A DNA stretch of 64,000 nt from Klebsiella spallanzanii (lineage in GTDB: Bacteria > Pseudomonadota > Gammaproteobacteria > Enterobacterales > Enterobacteriaceae), in contig NZ_CABGGS010000001.1 in assembly GCF_902158555.1 (NCBI RefSeq), positions 558,001 through 622,000 of the forward strand. Reading direction: 5' to 3'. The number at the start of each line of letters is the position of its first letter. Positions within the stretch are counted from its first letter, which is position 1. Made by a program: the position numbers and the translations under genes. Shown here in pieces: positions 55,922-64,000 of this stretch. The notes under the pieces were generated by a model. It was not told where the DNA came from, ran no database searches, and worked only from the letters and a program-made list of their open reading frames with translations.

Positions 55922-56404
55922 TTAGATTTTGTAGAATAGTGTGCCTGCCGCAATTGGGGACTGAACGAAGCCAAAGTACTCATAGAACGCTTTAGCCTGC
56001 TCATTAATGGCATGAACCATAACGGCCTTAATTCCCACCTGATCCGCCAGGTTAGCAATGCGCATCACTGCATCATTAAGCAGCCATTTTCCGAAACGAT
56101 GGCCCTGAGTACATACGTCGACAGCAAGACGCCCCAATAACACGACCGGTATCGGGTCAGGCATATTCTGACGCAAACTACGGCCTAAATCAGCATGGCT
56201 CACGGAACCGGTTGCAATCGAATAATACCCCACTACGCGCAGGGTCCCTTCAAGACAGATAACAAAAGTGCGGGAAGCATTGAGGAGCTGATTTTTCATC
56301 GCCCGGCGGCGCAGCCATTCGTTTAAAACATCATTCCCACAATCGAATGACTGAAGGATATGCCTTTCCGTCAGCAAAGCCGGAGCCGTCACGTTTATTT
56401 CCAT
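55922..56404 (-). CDS. GNAT-family type II toxin (KacT/TacT-like)
   Basis: A 160-residue GNAT acetyltransferase of the TacT/AtaT/KacT class. These toxins acetylate aminoacyl-tRNA and stop translation. The acetyl-CoA loop is visible as LAVDVCTQGHRFGKWLLNDAV and the conserved tyrosine in AKAFYEYFGFV. It overlaps the DUF1778 antitoxin gene by 10 bp in the usual antitoxin-then-toxin order. Confidence 0.9.
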   Translation of the reverse strand: MEINVTAPALLTERHILQSFDCGNDVLNEWLRRRAMKNQLLNASRTFVICLEGTLRVVGYYSIATGSVSHADLGRSLRQNMPDPIPVVLLGRLAVDVCTQGHRFGKWLLNDAVMRIANLADQVGIKAVMVHAINEQAKAFYEYFGFVQSPIAAGTLFYKI

Positions 56405-56679
56405 TCAGGCTTCACATCCATTAAACGCTGGCGGCCCTCAACATTTTGTACAGGCGCTTCAAGCTGTTCGATGAAGGCCTGATAACGGGCATCATCCAGA
56501 ACGAATACACGCTGATCCAGAATGATGTTCTGAGCCTCATGTACAGCCTTCTCAATAATAAAATCCGTTCGATTTTTATTCACCAGACTTGCTGCATAAT
56601 CAATCACCGCACGCTCTTCATCAGTGGCGCGGATATTGATCTGCTTATCACGAGTTGGCTTGCGGACGGTGTTTTGCAT
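56395..56679 (-). CDS. DUF1778 ribbon-helix-helix antitoxin (KacA/TacA-like)
   Basis: A 94-residue antitoxin. The N-terminal DNA-binding ribbon-helix-helix (INIRATDEERAVIDYAASLVNKNRTDFIIEKA, about residues 14-45) is followed by a toxin-wrapping tail. It neutralises the GNAT toxin and represses the operon; a paired 18-bp repeat upstream could be its operator. Confidence 0.9.
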   Translation of the reverse strand: MQNTVRKPTRDKQINIRATDEERAVIDYAASLVNKNRTDFIIEKAVHEAQNIILDQRVFVLDDARYQAFIEQLEAPVQNVEGRQRLMDVKPEWK

Positions 56680-56693
56680 GATTCTTCCTCACT

Positions 56694-56746
56694 GGTAACA
56701 AATTGCTATACGTAATCGTAGCCCGAAAGGTAACAAATTGCTATAC
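56694..56746. promoter_or_regulatory. duplicated 18-bp box, candidate KacA-type operator/promoter
   Basis: GGTAACAAATTGCTATAC at 56694-56711 is repeated exactly at 56729-56746, 35 bp apart, directly upstream of the antitoxin gene. On the minus strand each copy includes a TATAGC -10-like sequence. Fits cooperative autorepression by the toxin-antitoxin complex. Confidence 0.6.
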
Positions 56747-56761
56747 ACTTTCATGGGTTTT

Positions 56762-57231
56762 GTAGCCCGGACAGGCGCGCCAGCGCCGCCTCCGGGAAGA
56801 TTTTCATGCAGCAACTGAATCCCCCTGAAACAGAAAAACTCGCAGCGATGCCCTGGTGCCCGCTGAAATCGGCGAACCGGAGGTCCGAAGACAAGGGCTG
56901 GCCGCCAGGGATGGCGGACAGAGGCGAATCGAGACACGACAAAATTGCCCGGAGCAATTTTGAACAGCGCTTGCGCTGGCCCCGGAGGGGCGAGTCCCAG
57001 GGATGGGACGAGTAATGTCGAGTTGAGCCGACCGCAGGCTGAGGACCGGGAGGTGAGCGCAGTGCGCAGCACCGATTTCCTGGCGGGACCGCGGGGATTG
57101 TAAAGGGGGAGACGGTTTTCTCCCCCTTTACCCGTTCACGTACCGCGGTGAGGCATTTTCTGCGAAATAGTGGTGAGCGGAACCCTTCTACACCGTCCCG
57201 GAGGCGGCGCTGGCGCGCCTGTCCGGGCTAC
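56762..57231 (+). repeat. REP-bounded structured element, long copy
   Basis: A 470-bp element with REP units at both ends, inverted relative to 45088-45484 and highly similar to it. It carries CCGCCA/TGGCGG and AAAGGGGGAGA/TTCTCCCCCTTT hairpins plus a 79-bp insert of four successive perfect hairpins (56941-57009). Open frames across it have no family likeness. It fills the gap between the toxin-antitoxin pair and the RND pump. Confidence 0.85.
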
Positions 57232-57268
57232 CAAACCCGCACATCTCCAGACACCGTGCCCGAAACAC

Positions 57269-60200
57269 CTACATCCGCCGATGCCCCCACTCGCGCAGGC
57301 GCTGGAACAGCACGTACAGCGATGGAATAAACAGAATGCCAATCACCGTCGCCACCAGCATGCCGCTAAACACCGTGGTACCGATAATCCGTCGACTCTG
57401 CGCTCCGGCACCGGTGGCGAGCATCATCGGCATAATCCCAATGATGAAGGAAACCGCCGTCATCATCACCGCCCGAAAGCGGCGGGTGGCCCCTTCGCGG
57501 GCGGCGTCGACTATCGACATCCCCTCTTCGCGTTTCGCCCTGGCAAACTCGACGATCAAAATCGCATTCTTCGCCGCCAGCGCTATCAGCAATACCAAGC
57601 CAATCTGCACGTACACATCGTTGGCGTAACCGGCCCACCATAACCACAGCAGCGACCCGCCGATGGCAAACAGCACTGACAGCATTACGCTCGCCGGAAG
57701 CGTCCAGCTCTCATACTGAGCGACAAGAAACAGCCACGCCATCGCCACCGCCGCCAGCACAATCCACACCGCCTGGTTGCCGGTCTGCTGCTCCTGCCAC
57801 GAAATTCCGCTCCAGGCGTAGTCATACCCCTGCGGCAGGTTCGATTGTAAAATCTGCTCCATCACCGCCATTGCCGTGCGGCTGCTGACGCCTTCTGCCG
57901 CCGAGCCGCTCACCGATACCGATGGAGACTGGTTATATTGATGAATAAACGGCGCGCCAACCGTCGGCGTAATCGTCACCAGGTTGCTCAGACGAACCCG
58001 CTCGCCGTTGTCGCTACGCACGTACAGCTCGCTAATCTGCTCCGCCCGTTCACGCCACTGCATCTCGTTTTGCATCACCACATGGTAAACGCGATTGTTG
58101 ATGCTGAAATCCCCGGCGCGGGTGCCGCCAAACGCGGTTTGCAGGCTGCTGAAAATCCTTGCCACCGGCACGTTTAGCCGCGCCGCCTGGTCGCGATCAA
58201 CGTTGAGCGTGAGCTGCGGGACGTTGCTGCTCCAGGTGGTAAATACCCGGCTCAACTGCGAATGCTGGTTCGCCGCCCTCAGAACCTGATGCGTCACCTG
58301 CTCCAGTTCCGCTGGCGATTGTCCGGCCTGGGCCAGAATGCGCAAATTAAACCCGGAGGCGTTGCCCAGCCCCGGCAACGTCGGCGGCGCAAAAGCCATA
58401 ATCGTCGCTTCCGGTAGCCCCATCAACTGGCCCTGTAGTTTCTCCATTACCGAATCCAGCGGCGGTCGCTGATGCCAGTCTTTCAGCATTACCGAGATAA
58501 ACCCGCCGTTTGAGGCGCTGGTGCCGTTGAGAATATTGAAGCCGGACACCTGAATCACATCCTCAACCGCCGGATTTGCCAGCAGCAGCTCGCGGGCCTG
58601 TGCCATCACCGCTTCGGTACGCTCCAGCGAGGCGGCTTCAGGAAGCTGCACGCTGGCAAAAAAGTAGCCCTGATCTTCCTGCGGCAGAAAACCCTTCGGC
58701 ATGTTGATGAAGCTAAAGACCACCAGCCCGGCAGCCGCCGCCGTCGCGGCCAGCGCCAGCCAGGGACGACGATTCATACCTCCCACCAGACGCCCATAGC
58801 CATCGCGCACCTTATCCAGGCCGCGGTTAAAGCCGCGCCAGATAGCGGCAGGACGTTCCGGACGCGGGCGCAGCAGCAGCGCGCACAGCGCGGGGGTCAG
58901 GGTCAGCGCCACCACGCTCGATAGCGTTACTGCCGTCGATAGCGTCACCGCAAACTGGCGATACAGCTCGCCGACGATACCCGGCAGCATCGCCACCGGA
59001 ACAAATACCGCCAGCAGCACTAAGGTCGTCGCGATCACCGGACCAGCGATTTGCCGCAGCGCTTCGGCGGTAGCGGCCCCACGATCCAGCCCCTCCGCCA
59101 TTTTCGTCTCTACGCTCTCCACCACCACGATGGCGTCATCCACCACCATGGTCAGGGCAAGAATAATCGCGAACAGGCTCAGGGTATTGGCGCTGTAGCC
59201 CAGCGAATAGAGCACGGCAAAGGTGCCGATAAGCGACACCGGGATTGCCAGAGCCACTATCAGGGTTGCCCGCCAGCTTTGCAGGAACAAAGACACCACC
59301 ACTACGACCGCCAGCAGGGTCAACACCAACGACACGCCGATCTCTTTGATCGTCGCCGCCACAAAGCGGGTGGTATCAAACTTCACCTCCCAGGTCAGAT
59401 CCGCCGGAAAACGCGCGTGCAGCCGGGTCAGCTCGGCGCGCACCGCGCTGGCAACCTGTAAGGCATTGGCAGTCGGCGTCGGGTAGATACCGAGATACGC
59501 GGAGTCTTTGCCGTTGAGCTGTGCGCCGGAGCTATAGCTGCGCGCACCCAGCTCAATGGTTGCCACGTCCGACAGGCGCACCAGCTGACCGCGTTCGCCG
59601 CTGCGCACCACAATCTGCCCGAAGCTGGCGGCGTCGCTCAGCCGACCGATACCGTTGATGGTCAGGGTCTGCTGCTGGCCGTTAAATACCGGCGGCGTCC
59701 CCACCTGCCCCGCCGCGCCCTGCACGTTCTGCTCGCGCAGCGCCTGGGCAATATCATCGGTGGTGATATTGAGCGCATTCATGCGATCAGGTCGCAGCCA
59801 GATGCGCATGCTGTAGTCGCGCGCGCCGAACATCTGCACTTCGCCAACGCCCGGCAAGCGCGCCAGCGCTTCGCGCACCTGGGTACTGGCGTAGTTGCTG
59901 ACAAACAGCGGCGATAGCGTACCGAGCGGCGAATAGAGGCTCACGCCCATCAGCAGGTTGGTTGCCCGTTTGCGCACCTGCACGCCGTTCTGCTGCACTT
60001 CGGCAGGAAGCTGCGCCACCGCCTGGGAAACGCGATTCTGCACATCAATCGCCGCTAAATCAGCATCGGTACCGGCAGCAAAGGTCAGGCTCAGGCTGTA
60101 GGTGCCTTCATCGGAGCTGGTAGACTCCATATACAGCATATGGTCAACGCCGTTGAGCTGGGTCTCCAGCGGTGCGGCGATGGCTTGTGCCACGTCCGCC

Positions 60201-60361
60201 GCGCTGGCCCCCGGCCAGCTGGCGCTAACGTTGATGACCGGCGGCGTAATCTGCGGATATTGCTCGACCGGAATCAGCTTTAGCGATACCGCGCCGATAA
60301 AAGTCATCAGCAGCGCAATCACCATCGCAAAACGCGGGCGACGGATAAAAAACGTCAACAT
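57269..60361 (-). CDS. RND multidrug efflux pump, inner-membrane subunit (HAE1)
   Basis: A 1030-residue resistance-nodulation-division transporter of the AcrB/MexB class. N-terminal [14 protein letters not shown], proton-relay aspartates in [15 protein letters not shown], and the relay lysine in [16 protein letters not shown] are present, with two large periplasmic loops. It exports drugs, dyes or metabolites using the proton gradient. It follows the adaptor gene by 13 bp. No outer-membrane channel is encoded here, so it probably uses TolC. Specificity cannot be told from sequence. Confidence 0.92.
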   Translation of the reverse strand: MLTFFIRRPRFAMVIALLMTFIGAVSLKLIPVEQYPQITPPVINVSASWPGASAADVAQAIAAPLETQLNGVDHMLYMESTSSDEGTYSLSLTFAAGTDADLAAIDVQNRVSQAVAQLPAEVQQNGVQVRKRATNLLMGVSLYSPLGTLSPLFVSNYASTQVREALARLPGVGEVQMFGARDYSMRIWLRPDRMNALNITTDDIAQALREQNVQGAAGQVGTPPVFNGQQQTLTINGIGRLSDAASFGQIVVRSGERGQLVRLSDVATIELGARSYSSGAQLNGKDSAYLGIYPTPTANALQVASAVRAELTRLHARFPADLTWEVKFDTTRFVAATIKEIGVSLVLTLLAVVVVVSLFLQSWRATLIVALAIPVSLIGTFAVLYSLGYSANTLSLFAIILALTMVVDDAIVVVESVETKMAEGLDRGAATAEALRQIAGPVIATTLVLLAVFVPVAMLPGIVGELYRQFAVTLSTAVTLSSVVALTLTPALCALLLRPRPERPAAIWRGFNRGLDKVRDGYGRLVGGMNRRPWLALAATAAAAGLVVFSFINMPKGFLPQEDQGYFFASVQLPEAASLERTEAVMAQARELLLANPAVEDVIQVSGFNILNGTSASNGGFISVMLKDWHQRPPLDSVMEKLQGQLMGLPEATIMAFAPPTLPGLGNASGFNLRILAQAGQSPAELEQVTHQVLRAANQHSQLSRVFTTWSSNVPQLTLNVDRDQAARLNVPVARIFSSLQTAFGGTRAGDFSINNRVYHVVMQNEMQWRERAEQISELYVRSDNGERVRLSNLVTITPTVGAPFIHQYNQSPSVSVSGSAAEGVSSRTAMAVMEQILQSNLPQGYDYAWSGISWQEQQTGNQAVWIVLAAVAMAWLFLVAQYESWTLPASVMLSVLFAIGGSLLWLWWAGYANDVYVQIGLVLLIALAAKNAILIVEFARAKREEGMSIVDAAREGATRRFRAVMMTAVSFIIGIMPMMLATGAGAQSRRIIGTTVFSGMLVATVIGILFIPSLYVLFQRLREWGHRRM

Positions 60362-60374
60362 CCCTTCCCCCTCT

Positions 60375-61454
60375 TTAGTTGAGCAACTGAACGGCTACGC
60401 CATCACGCAGGCGCTGCACACCTTCCGTCACCACGCGCTCGCCCGCATTAATACCGTCTAACACTGCGAACTCCTGCCCCTGCTGGCCGCCAGGGGTAAA
60501 ACGTCGCAAGCTGACGGTGTTATCCGCCGTCAGCACCCAGCTGTAAAAGCCCTGCGCATCCTGCTGTACCGCAGACGCCGGGATCATCGGGCTTTGCGCA
60601 AGCTGCTGCGGGCGGAAGAAAACCGCCACGTTAGCGCCGGGCAGCAGACGGTGCTGCAGGTTTGCAAATTCAGCACGCAGCGCCACGCTGGCGGTGCGGC
60701 TATCAATGCGGTTATCGACGGAAGTCAGTACGCCGTTTTGCCGCTGCCCATCAACATCGACCTGCGCTATCCACGCCTGCTTCAGCGCGACAATATCCGC
60801 ATGCTGGCCCGCTTTGTCGAAAAAGGCGGTTTCATCGAGTGAGAAGGCGACGCGAATCGGGTCGAGCTGGACCACATCCACCAGCACGCCGCTGGAAGGG
60901 TTGACCAGGCTACCGACGTGAAATGCGCTATGGCCGACGCGTCCGGTGACCGGCGAAGTTATACGGGTATAGCCGAGCGTAATTTGCTGGGCGGCAATGC
61001 GCGCCTGCGCCTGCTCCACGGCGGCGGCGGCGACATCACGCTGCATCTGGGCGGTATCCACGTCGTTGCGGCTGATCGAGTGGTTATTTTTTAGCTGCTG
61101 GTAGCGGCTTAATAGCTGCTGGGCCTGGCGGAGCGAAGCCTGCGCACTTCTCAGCTCGGCCTGTGCCAGCGCCAGCGCGGCTTTGGGCTGGGCGTCATCA
61201 AGTGTAAACAGCAGATCTCCTTTATTGACGTACTGCCCATCCTGAAAATGGCGCTGCACGATCGCCCCTTCAGTACGGGCGCGAATATCAACGGAGTGGA
61301 TGGCCTCAACGCGACCAGAAATTTGCCGCTCGTTGGCATGCGGCGCTTGCTCAACGGTGGCAACGCGCACCGGAATCGCCGGAGCGGCAGCGATCGTCAG
61401 GGCGTAGCCTGCCAGGCCGCAGGCCAGCAAGGCGGAGCGGATGATCTTTTTCAT
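60375..61454 (-). CDS. RND efflux periplasmic adaptor subunit
   Basis: A 359-residue membrane-fusion protein. An N-terminal hydrophobic signal ([16 protein letters not shown]) without a lipobox Cys; lipoyl halves around [29 protein letters not shown] and [10 protein letters not shown], a coiled-coil hairpin between them ([21 protein letters not shown]... region), and a beta-barrel. It links the pump to an outer-membrane channel. First gene of the pair. Confidence 0.92.
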   Translation of the reverse strand: MKKIIRSALLACGLAGYALTIAAAPAIPVRVATVEQAPHANERQISGRVEAIHSVDIRARTEGAIVQRHFQDGQYVNKGDLLFTLDDAQPKAALALAQAELRSAQASLRQAQQLLSRYQQLKNNHSISRNDVDTAQMQRDVAAAAVEQAQARIAAQQITLGYTRITSPVTGRVGHSAFHVGSLVNPSSGVLVDVVQLDPIRVAFSLDETAFFDKAGQHADIVALKQAWIAQVDVDGQRQNGVLTSVDNRIDSRTASVALRAEFANLQHRLLPGANVAVFFRPQQLAQSPMIPASAVQQDAQGFYSWVLTADNTVSLRRFTPGGQQGQEFAVLDGINAGERVVTEGVQRLRDGVAVQLLN

Positions 61455-61478
61455 GGGGGGAATTCCTTACGACGATGC

Positions 61479-61510
61479 GGCGTCCCTCCTCCCGCAGGAG
61501 AAGGGACGCC
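61479..61510. other. hairpin between the ATPase and adaptor genes
   Basis: A 9-bp perfect stem (GGCGTCCCT / AGGGACGCC) enclosing a second short stem, 17 bp after the ATPase stop. There is no U-tract on the minus strand; termination efficiency is unclear. Confidence 0.4.
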
Positions 61511-61526
61511 GGACGAATCAGACAGA

Positions 61527-64000
61527 CTACGCGGTTTTGCGGAAACGGCGGGTCAGGCGTTTCTCAACTTCGACCACCAGGAACATCGCAATACCGATGA
61601 CCAGAGTGATGAACCAGTAGCGCAGCGGCAGCCCTTCGGTACCAAACATCGTCTGCATCACCGGTACGTAGATGATGATCAGCTGCATCAGCAGCAGCAC
61701 GCCGCTCACCAGCCAGATGCCTTTGTTACGCAGCAGCCCCATGTTCAGCGAGAAGCTGTCGCTGCTGCGGCAGTTAATCATGTAGACCCACTGCGCGGTG
61801 ACCAGCATCTGCAGCAGCACGGTGCGGATAAACTCCGGGCTGTGGCCGCGCGGCGCCAGCCAGGCCTCAAGAATAAAGGCGGCGACGGCAATCATCGTGC
61901 CGACGAAAGCGACGCGCCAGACGGCAAAGGCATCCATCACATGCTGGCCGGTTTTACGCGGCGGGCGGTTCATCGCATTGCGCTCGGCGGCTTCAAAAGC
62001 GAGGCCGAAGGAGAGCGTGGCGGAGGTCGCCATGTTCATCCACAAAATCAGCACCGGCGTCAGCGGAATAATGTTCCCCGCCAACAGGGCGATGATAATC
62101 AGCAGCCCCTGCGCCAGGTTGGTCGGCATAATGAACAGAATGGTTTTCTTCAGGTTGTCGTAGACCCGACGCCCCTCTTTGACCGAACTGGCGATGGTGG
62201 CAAAATTGTCATCGGTCAGAACCATGTCAGCGGCCTCTTTGGTCACCTCGGTTCCTTTGATCCCCATAGCGATGCCGACGTCGGCCTGGCGTAGTGCCGG
62301 AGCGTCGTTGACGCCATCGCCGGTCATGCCAACCACTTCACCGTTATTCTGCAGCGCTTTCACCAGGCGCAGCTTATGCTCCGGGCTGGTGCGGGCAAAA
62401 ATATCGTACTCAACGGCGGCTTTCGCCAGCTCGGCGTCGTCCATATGCTCCAGCTGGTAGCCGGTCATCGCCTGGCGGCTGTTAGTGATCCCCAGCATCT
62501 GGCCGATGCTCATCGCCGTCTGCGGGTGGTCGCCGGTAATCATCTTCACGCGGATCCCCGCGTTCTGGCAGGCGTGGATAGCGTCAATCGCTTCCGGGCG
62601 CGGCGGGTCCATCATCCCGGCAATGCCGAGGAAGACCAGACCTTCGCGGAGATCGTCGTGGGTCAGCGTGGTGCTGCCAACGTTAGCCGGTTTGTAGGCG
62701 GCGGCAACCATGCGCAGGCCCTGACGGGCAAAGCGCGCCATTTCCTCTTCCCAGTACTGCGGCTCGAACGGCACTGCGCCCTGTTTGCTCATCTGCTGGC
62801 GGCACATGGCAAAAATCACGTCCGGCGCGCCGGTAATCAGCACCTGCTCGACGTCGCCCATTTTCTGATGGGTCGCCATGTACTTGTACTGCGAGTCGAA
62901 CGGAATTTTCGCCACCAGGCGCGCATCAACCGGCTCCAGCTGCGCTTTCGCCGCCAGCACCTTCAGCGCCCCTTCGGTCGGCCCGCCGGTAATACCCCAC
63001 AGGCCGCGCTCATCCTGAATCATCTGGCTGTCGTTACACAGGTCGATGGTGCGCAGGTAAGTTTCCAGCACGCTGCCCGGTTTAATCTGCACCGGCTCAT
63101 CGCTGCCTTCCAGGCAAATGTTGCCCTGCGGCTCGTAGCTGTCACCTTCAACGCGGTAGCAGCAGTCGGCGGTAATGATCGCTTTGACGGTCATCTCGTT
63201 CATCGTCAGGGTGCCGGTTTTATCCGAGCACACCACGGTCATGGCGCCCAGGGTTTCCACCGTCGGCAGCTTGCGGATAATCGCCCGCTGACGAGCCATC
63301 GCCTGTACGCCGAGGGAGAGAATAATCGAGATAATCGCTGGTAAACCTTCCGGCACGGCGGCAACCGCCAGGCTAATCAGGGAGAGCAGAAGCTCGCCGA
63401 GAGGAATATCGCGCAGCGCCAGGCTGAAGACGAACAGCGCGGCCATCATCGCCAGAATAATGACGAAAATCGCCTTGCCGAGCTTGTCCATCTGCACCAG
63501 CAGCGGCGTGCGGTGCTTCTCAATGCCCGCCATCATCTGGTTGATATGGCCAAGTTCGGTCTCCTGACCGGTTGCGGTCACTACGCCAACGCCGCCACCA
63601 GCGCTGATGGTGGTGCCGGAGAACAGCATATTCGTGCGATCGCCCAGCGGCAGTTCACCTTCCAGCGCGTCGGTGGTTTTATCCACTACCGTCGACTCGC
63701 CGGTCAAAATCGCTTCTTCCACCCGCAGATTATGAGTTTCAATCAGGCGCATATCGGCAGGCACACGGTCTCCCGCGCGCAGAATGACGATATCGCCCGG
63801 AACCAGGTCGCGGGTTGGGATGGTTTCATGCTTACCGTTGCGCTGCACGCGGGCGTCGCTGGAGAGCATATTGCGGATGCCCTGTAGCGATTTTTCAGCA
63901 TTGCTCTCCTGGATATGGCCGATCAGGGCATTGATCACCGTGACGCCAAGGATAACCAGGGTATCAACCCAGTGGCCCATTACCGCCGTAAGCGCGGCAG
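61527..64000 (-). CDS. P2-type cation-transporting ATPase, N terminus beyond window
   Basis: At least 824 residues; the frame stays open to the window edge, so the N terminus is missing. The phosphorylation site CSDKTGTLTMNE, the ion-site helix AAVPEGLPAIISI, TGES, MTGDGVNDAPALRQADVGIAMG and six C-terminal helices are visible. PEGLP in helix 4 is typical of P2A calcium/manganese pumps and related bacterial cation ATPases; the transported ion is not certain. Confidence 0.88.
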   Translation of the reverse strand, partial: AALTAVMGHWVDTLVILGVTVINALIGHIQESNAEKSLQGIRNMLSSDARVQRNGKHETIPTRDLVPGDIVILRAGDRVPADMRLIETHNLRVEEAILTGESTVVDKTTDALEGELPLGDRTNMLFSGTTISAGGGVGVVTATGQETELGHINQMMAGIEKHRTPLLVQMDKLGKAIFVIILAMMAALFVFSLALRDIPLGELLLSLISLAVAAVPEGLPAIISIILSLGVQAMARQRAIIRKLPTVETLGAMTVVCSDKTGTLTMNEMTVKAIITADCCYRVEGDSYEPQGNICLEGSDEPVQIKPGSVLETYLRTIDLCNDSQMIQDERGLWGITGGPTEGALKVLAAKAQLEPVDARLVAKIPFDSQYKYMATHQKMGDVEQVLITGAPDVIFAMCRQQMSKQGAVPFEPQYWEEEMARFARQGLRMVAAAYKPANVGSTTLTHDDLREGLVFLGIAGMMDPPRPEAIDAIHACQNAGIRVKMITGDHPQTAMSIGQMLGITNSRQAMTGYQLEHMDDAELAKAAVEYDIFARTSPEHKLRLVKALQNNGEVVGMTGDGVNDAPALRQADVGIAMGIKGTEVTKEAADMVLTDDNFATIASSVKEGRRVYDNLKKTILFIMPTNLAQGLLIIIALLAGNIIPLTPVLILWMNMATSATLSFGLAFEAAERNAMNRPPRKTGQHVMDAFAVWRVAFVGTMIAVAAFILEAWLAPRGHSPEFIRTVLLQMLVTAQWVYMINCRSSDSFSLNMGLLRNKGIWLVSGVLLLMQLIIIYVPVMQTMFGTEGLPLRYWFITLVIGIAMFLVVEVEKRLTRRFRKTA

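Overview
The window is a chromosomal segment of a gammaproteobacterium of the Enterobacteriaceae, most likely the Klebsiella/Raoultella group. The complete enterobactin locus has E. coli-like gene order and protein lengths, a KacAT-type toxin-antitoxin pair is present, and the intergenic spaces carry the GC-rich REP palindromes common in Klebsiella. The species call is inference. No tRNA, rRNA, CRISPR, intact insertion sequence or prophage was seen.

Layout. (1) 1-2.8 kb: an XRE-type antitoxin-like regulator, ybdD and cstA (pyruvate/peptide uptake). (2) 3.2-24.6 kb: the enterobactin cluster. entCEBAH makes 2,3-dihydroxybenzoate and activates it; entF/ybdZ/entD assemble the trilactone; entS exports it; fepA, fepB and fepDGC import ferric enterobactin; fes hydrolyses it to free the iron. 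Three divergent promoters carry Fur-like boxes. A 711-residue GH18 chitinase gene is inserted between fepB and entS, and a 105-bp tandem repeat lies between fepC and entF. (3) 24.6-36.4 kb: a sugar or polyol catabolic locus with a split transketolase, SorC-type regulator, FGGY kinase, RbsB/A/C-like ABC importer with a DUF2291 lipoprotein, two SDR dehydrogenases and a YqaB-like HAD phosphatase. Its substrate is not known to me. Palindromic boxes shared by both of its promoters suggest one regulon. (4) 36.5-37.5 kb: two tandem hok/sok type I toxin-antitoxin modules, each with a LexA-like box; the mok leader frame of the first is broken by an amber codon. (5) 37.7-53.7 kb: a nitrogen or amino-acid scavenging island with a class III aminotransferase, YdfG-like SDR, polar amino-acid ABC importer, MocR-type regulator, M20 carbamoylase, amidase and a complete Dpp-like ABC importer. 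(6) 54-56.7 kb: ybdK, a secreted phosphodiester-glycosidase-like protein and a GNAT/DUF1778 (KacAT-type) pair. (7) 57.3-64 kb: an RND pump and its adaptor, then a P-type cation ATPase cut by the window end.

In E. coli K-12, entD, hokE and ybdK are near neighbours. Here about 29 kb separates entD from ybdK, with the hok genes in the middle, so regions 3 and 5 look like accessory blocks inserted on either side of an ancestral hokE. A structured REP-bounded non-coding element occurs three times (about 40.0, 45.1 and 56.8 kb) within or at the edge of this accessory zone.
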